Shown here: piece after piece, positions 1 through 8,201 of the stretch
How the letters are laid out: each line of letters opens with the position of its first letter
Numbering within the stretch: position 1 is the stretch's first letter
NCBI GenBank assembly: GCA_021821185.1
Contig: JAKACU010000007.1
Coordinates: forward strand, 1 to 36,971
DNA length: 36,971 nt
Direction of reading: 5' to 3'
DNA from: Bacillota bacterium
GTDB lineage: Bacteria; Bacillota; Bacilli; Alicyclobacillales; SLC66
Position numbers and translations under genes: made by a program
The notes under the pieces: model-generated
Seen by the model: the letters and a program-made list of their open reading frames with translations, nothing else
Database searches by the model: none
Told to the model about the DNA's origin: nothing

Positions 1-115
1 GACCCCACAGCCGCCTCACAGTACAAAAGGTTCGGAAGCCCAGCCATTCCAAACTCATACATTCCTGTATCATCCAATTTTGGTGTCCTCTTTACATCGC
101 TATGAATATTTCAGG
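1..115. mobile_element. Left copy of 115-bp terminal repeat, probable insertion-sequence end
   Basis: These 115 bases are the exact reverse complement of 36851-36965. At base 116 the sequence switches into the C-terminal part of an OppD protein that lacks everything upstream, so the boundary behaves like the edge of an element inserted in oppD. On the other side of the window the same sequence interrupts a different gene. No transposase is visible because only the element edge is included, so the family cannot be named. A collapsed repeat at the ends of an assembled contig would look the same. Confidence 0.55.
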
Positions 116-319
116 TTAATGGAATCTATTCCTATTATTAAAGAAGAAAAAGAACGATTGGCTTCGATTCCTGGTACGGTACCGAGCGCCGCTAATTTTC
201 CACCAGGTTGTCGTTTCGCTGATCGATGTCCGTTGACTGAGGACGTTTGTCGTGAAATGATGCCAGAATTACGAGAACTGCGACCTAATCACTTTGTCCG
301 GTGTCACTTGGCAAAATAA
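116..319 (+). pseudogene. oppD: OppD C-terminal remnant (oligopeptide ABC transporter ATPase)
   Basis: Only about the last 67 residues of an OppD/DppD-type ATPase remain. The reading frame stays open leftwards into the terminal repeat, but similarity starts at the residues LMESIP, the usual end of the nucleotide-binding domain. The remnant carries the C-terminal oligopeptide-transporter domain, including PGCRFADRCP and a later Cys, a pattern shared by OppD and OppF. Walker A, the signature and Walker B are absent. It reads directly into oppF, whose longest open frame overlaps its stop. Known for the family: OppD and OppF form the ATPase pair that powers peptide import. Inference: the gene is disrupted by a mobile element whose edge lies near base 115. 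The missing 5' part may exist beyond that element, so the gene could be either split or merely truncated by assembly. Confidence 0.8.
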
Positions 320-339
320 ATGAGAAAGGCGGAATGGCT

Positions 340-1350
340 ATGAGTGTGGTTGAAGATAAGTTGACTTCGACTACCGCCCCTCGACACGAAACGTTACTTG
401 AGTTGCGCAATGTAAAAAAATACTTTCCGATTCACGGCGGTGTCTTGCGTCACAAAGTGGGCGATGTCAAAGCTGTTGATGATATCTCGTTTGTCTTGAA
501 ACGCGGTGAGACGCTTGGCCTTGTTGGCGAATCGGGTTGTGGAAAGTCGACGACGGGTCGCTTGATTATGCGTATCTTGGATACGACATCCGGAGAGATC
601 TGGTTTGATGGTGCTGATATAACGAAGGTTCGTGGTTCTCAATTACGGCGCATTCGACAAAACTTTCAAATGGTATTTCAAGATCCCTACTCTTCATTAA
701 ATCCCCGTATGAATGTGGGTACATTAGTTGCGGAACCGATGATTGTCAATCACAAGGGATCGCGTGCAGAAATTCGTGATGAAGTATCCCACCTTCTGGA
801 GATTGTAGGACTTAACCCGGATGCCAGGCTTCGTTATCCACATGAATTTTCCGGTGGGCAGAGGCAACGTATTGCTATCGCGCGTGCGCTTGCTTTGAAG
901 CCTAAATTGATCGTGGCCGATGAGGCCGTATCTGCACTTGATGTTTCGATTCAAGCGCAGGTGCTCAACTTGTTAGCGGACCTCCGAAAGGAGTTTGGAC
1001 TCTCTTACGTGTTTATTTCGCATAACCTTGCCGTCGTGAAACATATCAGCGACCGTGTAGGGGTAATGTATTTGGGACGTATGGCAGAAGTGGCGGATAA
1101 GGCCAATCTTTATGCAAACCCATTGCATCCTTATACAGAAGCGTTGTTATCAGCGGCGCCGGAGCCAAAACGGCACCTAGTAAGGGAACGCATCGTACTC
1201 ACGGGAGATGTGCCAAGTCCAGCTAAGCCGCCAACGGGTTGCGCTTTTCACACGCGTTGCCCAAAGGTGATGGACATATGTCGAGTACAACGGCCAGAGT
1301 TGCGAGAATATGCGCCAGGACATTTTGTGGCATGCCACTTGTACTCCTGA
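340..1350 (+). CDS. oppF: Oligopeptide/dipeptide ABC transporter ATP-binding protein OppF
   Basis: ATPase subunit of an oligopeptide importer acting on the cytoplasmic face of OppB/OppC. From the chosen start the protein is 336 residues. It has Walker [10 protein letters not shown] near residues 63-71, a Q-loop in [12 protein letters not shown], the ABC signature FSGGQRQR, Walker [13 protein letters not shown] with catalytic Glu, and the switch His in ISHNLAVV. The C-terminal oligopeptide-transporter domain with GCAFHTRCP is typical of OppF/DppF. The frame is open from GTG 301, overlapping oppD, but ATG 340 has a GAAAGGCGG ribosome site about 7 bases upstream, so I prefer it. ATG 334 is too close to that site. 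The gene is followed 58 bases later by the lipoprotein gene oppA. All core motifs are intact, unlike the neighbouring oppD. Confidence 0.93.
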   Translation: MSVVEDKLTSTTAPRHETLLELRNVKKYFPIHGGVLRHKVGDVKAVDDISFVLKRGETLGLVGESGCGKSTTGRLIMRILDTTSGEIWFDGADITKVRGSQLRRIRQNFQMVFQDPYSSLNPRMNVGTLVAEPMIVNHKGSRAEIRDEVSHLLEIVGLNPDARLRYPHEFSGGQRQRIAIARALALKPKLIVADEAVSALDVSIQAQVLNLLADLRKEFGLSYVFISHNLAVVKHISDRVGVMYLGRMAEVADKANLYANPLHPYTEALLSAAPEPKRHLVRERIVLTGDVPSPAKPPTGCAFHTRCPKVMDICRVQRPELREYAPGHFVACHLYS

Positions 1351-1408
1351 GCAAAGAAGCAATCGGACGTTGTTCCGGCCAGACAACACACATAGGGGGT
1401 AGATTTTG

Positions 1409-3133
1409 ATGCAAAAACGCACAGTCATGATGTCGGCAGCGGCAGTCTTGTCTTTGTCGGCACTTCTTGCAGGTTGCAGCAGTGGCATTGGTGGAAGCAG
1501 TGCTGCAGCACCTCGCCATGCGGCCATTCCAAATGGAGGGACGATCGTTCAAGCGATTCCCACCAAATTTGGCGCTAATATGATTCCGCTTTTGGATTCA
1601 TCTTATTATACAGCTTGGATCGACAGCTATCAGTTCGATTCTCTGTTGCAGTTTGATCAAAAGGACAATCTGATTGGTGACCTTGTTAATAAATGGTGGT
1701 ATTCGAATGATCGTAAAACGATTTTCTTCCACATTAATCCAAAAGCAAAATGGTCCAATGGCAAACCCGTCACCTCGGCTGATGTCAAGCTTGGTGTGGA
1801 CTGGTTGACGTCGAAAACCTATGTGAACACCGATCAAGGGTCCTATGAGTACTTGGTGCAAAACATCGTGGGTGCCAGCAATCCATTGCCTGATGGGCAA
1901 ACACCAGCGGGCTTTAAGGTGATTTCACCGAGTGAGTTCTCTATGAGCATGGCTTCTCCTGATGCGGCAGTTCTGCCTTCCATGTGGTCGAGTATTCAAC
2001 CGTTGCCTGTATCAGTACTTGGTAAGGTTCCGATGAAAGATTGGAAGAGTTCTGTGTTCAATAAAGTGTTTCCGATCGGAAGCGGTCCTTTCATTATGAC
2101 CAGCGTCAATGAAGGCCAGTCCGTCACCATGAAAGCAAACCCCTACTATCTGTTTGGCAAACCGCATATTGAGTACAACATCTTCAAAGTCATTTCACCT
2201 GACACAGTTGATGGAGGCTTGGCGTCCGGTCAAGTTCAAGTCGCTCAAATTCATGCGAAAGATTATGCCAGTGTGAAAAAAATGCCGGGTCTTGGTGTCG
2301 GCGTGGTTCCTAACAATGGCTTTAGGTATCTCGGCTGGCGTTTAAATAACTCCGTCTATGGTAAGGAATTTAGTAATCTTAAGTTTCGCCAAGCTGTTGA
2401 ATATGCGATCGATCGCAATGCGATTGTTGCAGCTATTGATAAAGGATTTGGGGCACCAGAAAACGGTCCGTTACCACCTATCAATCACTGGTATAACAAA
2501 GCCTTGAATGGGGCATATGCGTATAGTCCCGCCAAAGCCAATGCACTTTTGAATGCGGCGGGCTTTAGAATCAAGAATGGCTGGCGCACCACGCCGGATG
2601 GTAAACCCTTTACGCCAACGATCACCTACGCGTCTGGTGATGCCAACCTAACGACTATGGCAACGTTCATCCAACAGTTCTTGCAAGCAGTGCATATTAA
2701 TGTAAAGATTAATCCGCCGCTTGACTTTAACACCATCATCAATGATTTGAGCAACGACGCGAATGGTAAGCAACCTATTCAGGGCTTCCTACTCGCATGG
2801 AGTCTTAGTAACGATCCAGATCCCCGTGGTTTGTGGCGTGCCAGCGATAACCTGAACTCCGCGTCCATTGACTGGACTAACACGAAGGATCCAGCGGTGA
2901 AGTTGAATGATCAATTAATTCACCTGCAACATACTGCAGCTGCGTTTGATATTAGTTATCGCCAAAATATCCTAAATCGTTGGCAAACATTGTTGAGTCA
3001 GCAAATGCCAGAAAACTTCCTGACTAACGATGCACGTCTAGTAGCATATAACACGAAGCTCAAAGGCGTTGTCTTCTCTCCGTACGCCTATGGCTATGTT
3101 GGCTTCCCGAATCGTTGGTATCTGACTAAGTAA
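1409..3133 (+). CDS. oppA: Peptide-binding lipoprotein of ABC importer (OppA family)
   Basis: Extracytoplasmic solute-binding protein of family 5 (SBP_bac_5) delivering peptides to OppBC. It is 574 residues from ATG 1409. An in-frame TTG lies one codon upstream, but AGGGGGT at 1395-1400 is spaced correctly for the ATG. The N-terminus is a lipoprotein signal with lipobox LLAGC, the Cys being residue 23. Downstream are family-5 features: a KWSNGKPVTSADV stretch, SGPF before a long ligand-binding lobe, and FRQAVEYAIDR. It sits between oppF and oppB in one direction. It shares clear blocks with the second binding protein at 6419-8104, for example WWYS..KT..F and PVTSADV, so the two are paralogues. 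A GC-rich hairpin follows at 3141-3167. Confidence 0.93.
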   Translation: MQKRTVMMSAAAVLSLSALLAGCSSGIGGSSAAAPRHAAIPNGGTIVQAIPTKFGANMIPLLDSSYYTAWIDSYQFDSLLQFDQKDNLIGDLVNKWWYSNDRKTIFFHINPKAKWSNGKPVTSADVKLGVDWLTSKTYVNTDQGSYEYLVQNIVGASNPLPDGQTPAGFKVISPSEFSMSMASPDAAVLPSMWSSIQPLPVSVLGKVPMKDWKSSVFNKVFPIGSGPFIMTSVNEGQSVTMKANPYYLFGKPHIEYNIFKVISPDTVDGGLASGQVQVAQIHAKDYASVKKMPGLGVGVVPNNGFRYLGWRLNNSVYGKEFSNLKFRQAVEYAIDRNAIVAAIDKGFGAPENGPLPPINHWYNKALNGAYAYSPAKANALLNAAGFRIKNGWRTTPDGKPFTPTITYASGDANLTTMATFIQQFLQAVHINVKINPPLDFNTIINDLSNDANGKQPIQGFLLAWSLSNDPDPRGLWRASDNLNSASIDWTNTKDPAVKLNDQLIHLQHTAAAFDISYRQNILNRWQTLLSQQMPENFLTNDARLVAYNTKLKGVVFSPYAYGYVGFPNRWYLTK

Positions 3134-3140
3134 GTTGTTC

Positions 3141-3167
3141 GGAGGGCTGGCCCTAGGGCTGCCCTCC
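3141..3167 (+). promoter_or_regulatory. Stem-loop between oppA and oppB, no U-tract
   Basis: GGAGGGC (3141-3147) pairs with GCCCTCC (3161-3167). The interior holds a second self-complementary stretch, GCCCTAGGGC. No T-run follows, so it is not a classical intrinsic terminator. Its place directly after the binding-protein gene and before the permease genes fits an mRNA-stabilising or partial-attenuation element. Confidence 0.6.
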
Positions 3168-3197
3168 ATACTTTGAGTTTTAAAGGAGTGTGACGGC

Positions 3198-4163
3198 GTG
3201 GCCACCTACATTATTCGCCGTTTACTTGGCCTGATTCCTACGCTTTTTGTTATTACGGTCATCGTATTTTTAATGATGCACGCGATGCCTGGAAATGCGT
3301 TTGAAAGTCTTGTTTTTAACCCAAAAATTAAAAATGCTGATGCGTTATACAAGCATCTCCTAGCACAAAACGGGCTTAACCAGTCGCTTCCTGTTCAGTA
3401 TATTCACTGGCTCGGTAATATTTTGCAAGGTAACCTCGGCAATTCATGGTCAATGCAAGCGCCGGTGTCGCAATTAATTGCAACGTATCTTCCTAACACT
3501 TTGTTGCTAGCCATTTCTGCGGAAGTTATTATTCTGATCATTTCTATTCCCATTGGTCTGTATCAGGCTAATAAAGTGAATGGTTCTTTTGATGTTGTCA
3601 GTTCTTTTATAGCTGTATTTTTGTATTCTATTCCAAGTTTCGTTTTTGCACTGTTATTGTTGTTCTTCTTTTCTTTCAGTTTACCTTGGCTTCCTCAAAG
3701 TGGAACCGTAACACCGGCTGTTTCTTGGTCGGGTGACTTCGGCGATCGTTTTCAACATTTGATATTGCCTGCCTTAGCGTTGGCTTTGCCGCAACTTGCC
3801 TCCTACACACGTTTGACGCGCGGTAACACACTGCAGGTGATCGTTGCAGATTTTGTTCGCACCGCACGCGCGAAAGGGTTACGGTCACGACGGATCTTGT
3901 TTCGACACGTTCTTCGCAATGGCATTATCCCTGTGATTACGCAGTTTGGTTTTGATATTGGTAACTTATTTAGTGGAGCGGTAATCATCGAGAACATCTT
4001 CACGTGGCCCGGCATGGGACAATTATCCATTAGTGCCACTATTAGCCGAGACTATCCGCTGATTTTAGGAACAACGTTGTTGTTTGCAGTGATGGTTCTG
4101 ATAGGCAACCTTATTGCTGACATCCTGCTTGCAGCGGCAGATCCTCGGATACGTTTGGGTTAA
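3198..4163 (+). CDS. oppB: Oligopeptide ABC transporter permease OppB
   Basis: Integral membrane subunit of the peptide importer, forming the translocation pore with OppC. 321 residues from GTG 3198, with AAAGGAG at 3182-3188 as ribosome site. The N-terminus reads IIRRLLGLIPTLFVITVIVF, the standard OppB/DppB first transmembrane helix. About six hydrophobic segments follow. The conserved cytoplasmic EAA loop, which docks on the ATPases, is seen near residues 220-250 as ARAKGLRSRRILFRHVLRNG. The C-terminus has the family pattern IENIFTWPGMGQL. Its stop at 4161-4163 lies within the ribosome site of oppC, so the two permeases are translationally close. Length and motifs are normal for the family. 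Confidence 0.93.
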   Translation: MATYIIRRLLGLIPTLFVITVIVFLMMHAMPGNAFESLVFNPKIKNADALYKHLLAQNGLNQSLPVQYIHWLGNILQGNLGNSWSMQAPVSQLIATYLPNTLLLAISAEVIILIISIPIGLYQANKVNGSFDVVSSFIAVFLYSIPSFVFALLLLFFFSFSLPWLPQSGTVTPAVSWSGDFGDRFQHLILPALALALPQLASYTRLTRGNTLQVIVADFVRTARAKGLRSRRILFRHVLRNGIIPVITQFGFDIGNLFSGAVIIENIFTWPGMGQLSISATISRDYPLILGTTLLFAVMVLIGNLIADILLAAADPRIRLG

Positions 4164-4178
4164 GGAGGTGTGATCAAC

Positions 4179-5087
4179 TTGTCAACAGATATATCCAATA
4201 AACGTCTTGCTACAGTACAGCGTCGACCGGCAAAAGGGAAGTCTCCTTTTCGTCTTGCCATGGAGCGGTTTATGCGCAATCCTCTGGCGATGACAGGGAC
4301 TGTCATTTTGTTCATGATTATCATTGTCACTGTATTTGCGCCGTGGTTTACGCATTGGTCTCCGAGTACTCCTGACATTTTCAATACAGATTCTGGGCCT
4401 ACGGCTGCTCATTTGCTTGGCACCGACGGGACTGGCTATGATAATCTCGCACGGGTGTTGTATGGCGGTCGGGTAGATTTGACCGTTGCCTTTGCGGCAG
4501 CGCTTATGACCATGGTGCTTGGGACTGTCTATGGCGGTGTTGCAGGATATTTTGGTGGATGGATTGACAATTTACTCATGCGTTTTGTAGACGTTATGTT
4601 AAATTTCCCATTTATTAGTTTGGTATTGGCACTCGAAGCCATTTTTAACACATCGAGTGAATGGGTATTGATCATGGTCGTTGGCCTGACTTCTTGGCCA
4701 GCACCTGCTCGTATGATGCGTGGTGTTTTTTTGCAACTGCGTGAGCAGGATTATGTCGTTGGTGCGCAAACAATAGGTGCATCTCGTATTCGCATTATTT
4801 TTAGGCACATGTTGCCAAATAGCTTAAGTATGTTAATTGTTTTAGTCAGTTTATCGGTTGCCTCGTATGTAGGATTGGATGCTGCCTTGTCGTTCTTGGG
4901 TCTTGGCGTTCCTCCGAGTACGCCGTCGTGGGGAGGTATTCTCAATACGTATTCGGACTATGTATCACTTGCTACCAAGCCTTATGCATGGATGCCTCCG
5001 GTAATAATGATTGTACTGACTATTTTATCGGTTAACTTTATCGGTGATGGTTTGCGAGATGCATTTGATCCTCAATCACGATCGTAA
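4179..5087 (+). CDS. oppC: Oligopeptide ABC transporter permease OppC
   Basis: Second permease of the peptide importer. 302 residues from TTG 4179. A GTG at 4170 is in frame, but it is the last triplet of the AAGGAGGTG ribosome site (4162-4170), which gives correct spacing only to TTG 4179. The N-terminal cytoplasmic stretch is followed by a first helix (AMTGTVILFMIIIVTVFAPW), the OppC_N pattern. The motif LLGTDGTGYDNLARVLYGGR matches the conserved LGTDxxGRDxxSRxxxGxR. The EAA loop appears as GAQTIGASRIRIIFRHMLPN, and the C-terminus ends in SVNFIGDGLRDAFDP. It is the last gene of the operon and is followed by a strong terminator at 5125-5152. Confidence 0.93.
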   Translation: MSTDISNKRLATVQRRPAKGKSPFRLAMERFMRNPLAMTGTVILFMIIIVTVFAPWFTHWSPSTPDIFNTDSGPTAAHLLGTDGTGYDNLARVLYGGRVDLTVAFAAALMTMVLGTVYGGVAGYFGGWIDNLLMRFVDVMLNFPFISLVLALEAIFNTSSEWVLIMVVGLTSWPAPARMMRGVFLQLREQDYVVGAQTIGASRIRIIFRHMLPNSLSMLIVLVSLSVASYVGLDAALSFLGLGVPPSTPSWGGILNTYSDYVSLATKPYAWMPPVIMIVLTILSVNFIGDGLRDAFDPQSRS

Positions 5088-5124
5088 ACTAAGTTGTAGG
5101 TAAAGTTATGTTCGGGTTTACTGC

Positions 5125-5152
5125 GGAGATGGCATAGTGCCGTCTCCTTTTT
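5125..5152 (+). terminator. Rho-independent terminator after oppC
   Basis: GGAGATGGCA pairs with TGCCGTCTCC around a short TAG loop (one mismatched T/G position), followed by TTTTT. It ends the opp operon and lies immediately before the first possible start of the CCA-adding enzyme gene. Confidence 0.85.
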
Positions 5153-5170
5153 GTGGAAGGTGAAGGTAAT

Positions 5171-6373
5171 GTGCGTGATAAGGGGGAAGATGTGACGGAT
5201 TGTCTCTCAGAAGAGGAGTTCGCTTCTTATATTGCTGCCGCTGGTGGACGTTTATATGTAGTCGGAGGTTATGTGCGGGACTTGTTCCTTGGTAAATTGA
5301 GTCATGATAGAGATTATGTGGTGACAGGTCTAACTACGGAAGCGTTTGAAGCCATGTTTGCACAAATTGTGGCTATAGGAAAGGCATTTTCCGTTTATCG
5401 GATGTGCATTGACGGGGCATTTGTTGATGTTGCAATGGCGCGACGAGAGCATAGGCAAGGGGTAGGTCATACGGCATTTTCGGTGATTAGTGATGGATCC
5501 GTGACCCTTTTTGAGGATTTGAAGCGACGCGACTTTACGGTGAATGCGATGGCCATCGATGTAGTGACAGGACAGCTTTTCGATCCTTTTCATGGTAAGG
5601 TGGATGCTGTGCAAAAGAAATTACGTGCTGTTTCACCTGCTTTTCGGGAAGATCCCTTGCGCGTGTATCGAGCCGCTCGTTTTTGTTGCGAACTTGCATT
5701 TACAATCGATAAAGAGACGTTCTGCATGATGCGGTCAATGCGAAGAGATTTGGCTCACTTATCTGTTGAACGCGTGTTTGAAGAATGTCATAGAGCGATG
5801 TTGACGAGTGACCCCATACGGTTTTTTACGATGTTAAACCACGCTGGCGTTTTATCCGAGCACTTTCCCGAGATTGTACAACTTAGTGATGACTATGAAC
5901 AGTGGCAGGAAATTCAACGAGCTGTTACATGGATGGTACAGAATTCTTCAGAATCCTTTATGCGCTTTGCCGCAATTGCATACGCGCTACCCCTACTTGA
6001 CAAACGAAGTCTCTATTTGCGATTGAAATTTCCGAAGTTATGGCAACAAGCGCTAGAGTTTGTGTCAAGTGATCAGGCTTATTTTGATTATGGTACCAGG
6101 GAATTTGCAAAGCATATCGAAACTGTATTGTCTCACATGAAGCGTTCGATTTTCGGCATGAAGAGGTATTGTACCGTCATGGAGGCCATTGCTACAGCGC
6201 AAGGAAACGGACGAGCTGCTTTTTACACTTCGTTGCCGCAACGCTGTGAAGAGATTGAACGCGAGGTAAGGGCAGCGGGATTTGCGGCATCCATGAGACC
6301 AGAACTGCGGTCAGGATACTTGCGTACACAGATTGAGGATCGATTGTTCACCGCTATAAAAATGATGTTGTGA
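5171..6373 (+). CDS. cca: CCA-adding enzyme / tRNA nucleotidyltransferase
   Basis: Class II nucleotidyltransferase that builds or repairs the CCA end of tRNA. The head domain shows YVVGGYVRDLFLG, then HDRDYVV with the metal-binding DxD, then RRDFTVNAMAID and EDPLRVYRAARF. These are the motif A, B and D blocks of the family in the right order within the first 175 residues. The C-terminal half is the less conserved helical body. No HD phosphohydrolase motif is visible. The frame opens at GTG 5153, which falls inside the terminator. GTG 5171 (preceded by GAAGGTGAAGG) and GTG 5192 (preceded by AAGGGGGA) are both plausible starts, and 5171 is chosen with limited confidence. It lies between two peptide-transport genes without an obvious functional tie. 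A poly(A) polymerase activity cannot be excluded by motifs alone. Confidence 0.88.
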   Translation: MRDKGEDVTDCLSEEEFASYIAAAGGRLYVVGGYVRDLFLGKLSHDRDYVVTGLTTEAFEAMFAQIVAIGKAFSVYRMCIDGAFVDVAMARREHRQGVGHTAFSVISDGSVTLFEDLKRRDFTVNAMAIDVVTGQLFDPFHGKVDAVQKKLRAVSPAFREDPLRVYRAARFCCELAFTIDKETFCMMRSMRRDLAHLSVERVFEECHRAMLTSDPIRFFTMLNHAGVLSEHFPEIVQLSDDYEQWQEIQRAVTWMVQNSSESFMRFAAIAYALPLLDKRSLYLRLKFPKLWQQALEFVSSDQAYFDYGTREFAKHIETVLSHMKRSIFGMKRYCTVMEAIATAQGNGRAAFYTSLPQRCEEIEREVRAAGFAASMRPELRSGYLRTQIEDRLFTAIKMML

Positions 6374-6418
6374 TAGACTTATAGATAAACCTTCAATAAA
6401 GTTGGGAGAGACTAGATC

Positions 6419-8104
6419 TTGAGAGTGCGTTGTTTTCGAGGATATGGGCGGGTCCTAGGTGCGTGGACAGGATCAGTTTTACTTACCATCGCAGCTTTTT
6501 TAGGTTCGTGGAACATGACTTATGCAAATACAGCCAATACTGTGCGCATTGGTGTAAACGGTTCTTTAACCGGTCCGTTGCTACCTTATCGGTCACCGTC
6601 ATCGATTTGGCATACGATTACCCACCTACAATTCGCTCCACTGTTGCATTTGACTTCCAAGTTAGACGTGTCGCCAGAAATTGTTTCGCGTTGGTGGTAT
6701 TCCGCAAATGGCAAGACGCTATTTATGGACATTGCAAAAAATGCCGTTTGGTCAGATGGTCAACCAGTGACATCCGCTGACGTACAACTCGCGATCAATT
6801 ACCTAGCGTCGCCCTATTACAATAATGTTCTTAATGGTGATGAAGGATACCGGGTTTCTGCTATCGTTGGTGCACAAACAGTCATGCTTGGACGAGCAAA
6901 GGATGTTTCAGGTTTTCATGTGATCAATGATCATGAGTTTTCCCTGGCGTTAAGGAAAACGAATCCTTCGATACTTACGCAAGACATTCAAGGCATAGTC
7001 CCATTGCCTGCCCATATTCTGGTTGGTACACCTTTTTCTGAGTTTTCTTCTACAGCTTTTTTTAAAAATCCTAGCGTTGGTGATGGACCCTATCTGCTGC
7101 AAAATAGGGTCGCTGGAGCTCTTGTCTTTGGTGCCAATTCCCATTTTGTATTGGGTTCACCACATATTGGACTTATCCAGTACACTTCCATATCATCCTC
7201 CGCTCTACCTGGGCTATTTCAAGCAGGAAGTATCGATCTATACAGCGGCGTAACGACTTCACAAGTGCAGCAATTGTCCTCTTTCGCCAAAATTGATAGG
7301 ACCGCAAAAGATCAGGTTGTATTTATGGGTTTTAATGACCAATTGCCCGGCGCAAATGATACGGCGTTTCGTCAAGCGATTCTCTACAGTATTGATCGAC
7401 AAAAAATCATCCAAGATATTTTATCTGGGTATGGTGTCCTTGCAAATGGACCCGTTCCGTCTTTTAGCAAGTATTTTGATCAGTCATTGACCAGTACCTA
7501 TGGATATAATCCGCAAACCGCTCGTAATTTATTGCAAAAATCGGGATTTTATATCGGCGGAAGTTCCTGGATTACTACACCAAGTGGCGTGTCGTTGCAC
7601 GTGATTCTTAATTATATGCAAGGTGATGCGACCAGTCAGGCAGTTGCTTCAGCAATTGTCCATGATTTGCAAAATGTTGCTATCAATGCCACGTTGCACG
7701 GCCCATTAACTATTGGGCAGATGGTGCAGGCTATGCAGGAACGAAATCCTGGCATAATTGAGGCTTACGTGATGGGATGGCAACTTGGCGCCGATCCAAG
7801 ACCATCGACATTGTGGCTTCCCACGTCACCACTCAATCTTGCCACCATGCAATGGAATGACTCGAATCAGAGCGGAGTTGCTACGAACGCTTTGCTGATC
7901 GCTGAACAACAAACTGTTGCAGCCCAAAATGTTGCGTATCGGACGACCCTTTTAAAACAATGGCAAGATGTGATCAACAAAAACGTTCCTGTCGAATTCC
8001 TTTATGATCCTGAGTTGCTTGTAGCGAAGAGTCATCGGTTACATCATGTTGTCTTGTCTAGCTTGTATGGGCCAGATGACGCCTGGACATGGACACTTTC
8101 ATGA
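6419..8104 (+). CDS. OppA-like solute-binding protein, non-lipidated
   Basis: Family-5 extracytoplasmic binding protein paralogous to the OppA at 1409-3133. It shares WWYS.nGKTLFmdI, VWSDGQPVTSADVQLA, FRQAILYSIDRQKII and the C-terminal VPVEFLYDP region. 561 residues from TTG 6419, with GGGAGAG upstream. GTG 6425 is an alternative. The first 38 residues form a signal peptide ending near MTYA with a signal-peptidase I-like site. There is no lipobox Cys, so membrane anchoring as a lipoprotein is not expected, which is odd for a Gram-positive ABC binding protein. It is an orphan: no ATPase or permease follows. It may deliver to the upstream Opp permeases or serve as a sensor or scavenger. It is 45 bases after cca with no terminator between, so the two may be cotranscribed. 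Confidence 0.87.
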   Translation: MRVRCFRGYGRVLGAWTGSVLLTIAAFLGSWNMTYANTANTVRIGVNGSLTGPLLPYRSPSSIWHTITHLQFAPLLHLTSKLDVSPEIVSRWWYSANGKTLFMDIAKNAVWSDGQPVTSADVQLAINYLASPYYNNVLNGDEGYRVSAIVGAQTVMLGRAKDVSGFHVINDHEFSLALRKTNPSILTQDIQGIVPLPAHILVGTPFSEFSSTAFFKNPSVGDGPYLLQNRVAGALVFGANSHFVLGSPHIGLIQYTSISSSALPGLFQAGSIDLYSGVTTSQVQQLSSFAKIDRTAKDQVVFMGFNDQLPGANDTAFRQAILYSIDRQKIIQDILSGYGVLANGPVPSFSKYFDQSLTSTYGYNPQTARNLLQKSGFYIGGSSWITTPSGVSLHVILNYMQGDATSQAVASAIVHDLQNVAINATLHGPLTIGQMVQAMQERNPGIIEAYVMGWQLGADPRPSTLWLPTSPLNLATMQWNDSNQSGVATNALLIAEQQTVAAQNVAYRTTLLKQWQDVINKNVPVEFLYDPELLVAKSHRLHHVVLSSLYGPDDAWTWTLS

Positions 8105-8137
8105 GCAGTTGAAGGTTAATAAGGTTAACACGGATGC

Positions 8138-8166
8138 TTGACGGTTCAACCGTCATACTCTATCCT
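8138..8166 (+). promoter_or_regulatory. Predicted sigma-A promoter of fadR-etfB-etfA
   Basis: TTGACG (8138-8143) and TATCCT (8161-8166) are separated by 17 bases. A perfect palindrome, TGACGGTT-C-AACCGTCA (8139-8155), overlaps the -35 box. The FadR-type operator begins 6 bases after the -10 box, around the expected transcription start. Confidence 0.6.
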
Positions 8167-8171
8167 ATTAA

Positions 8172-8189
8172 TGAATGAACAGTCATTCG
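8172..8189 (+). promoter_or_regulatory. FadR-type operator
   Basis: TGAATGA-ACAG-TCATTCG is an inverted repeat with one mismatched outer base. It closely matches the B. subtilis FadR (YsiA) box, remembered as TGAATGA-N4-TCATTCA. Its position just downstream of the predicted -10 box and ahead of fadR implies autoregulation, relieved by long-chain acyl-CoA. Confidence 0.7.
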
Positions 8190-8201
8190 CTTATATTGGA
8201 G

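Noticed and set aside
1177..1552. Long minus-strand open frames opposite the end of oppF and the start of oppA
   Set aside because: They overlap well-supported genes, have no ribosome sites and no recognisable domains.
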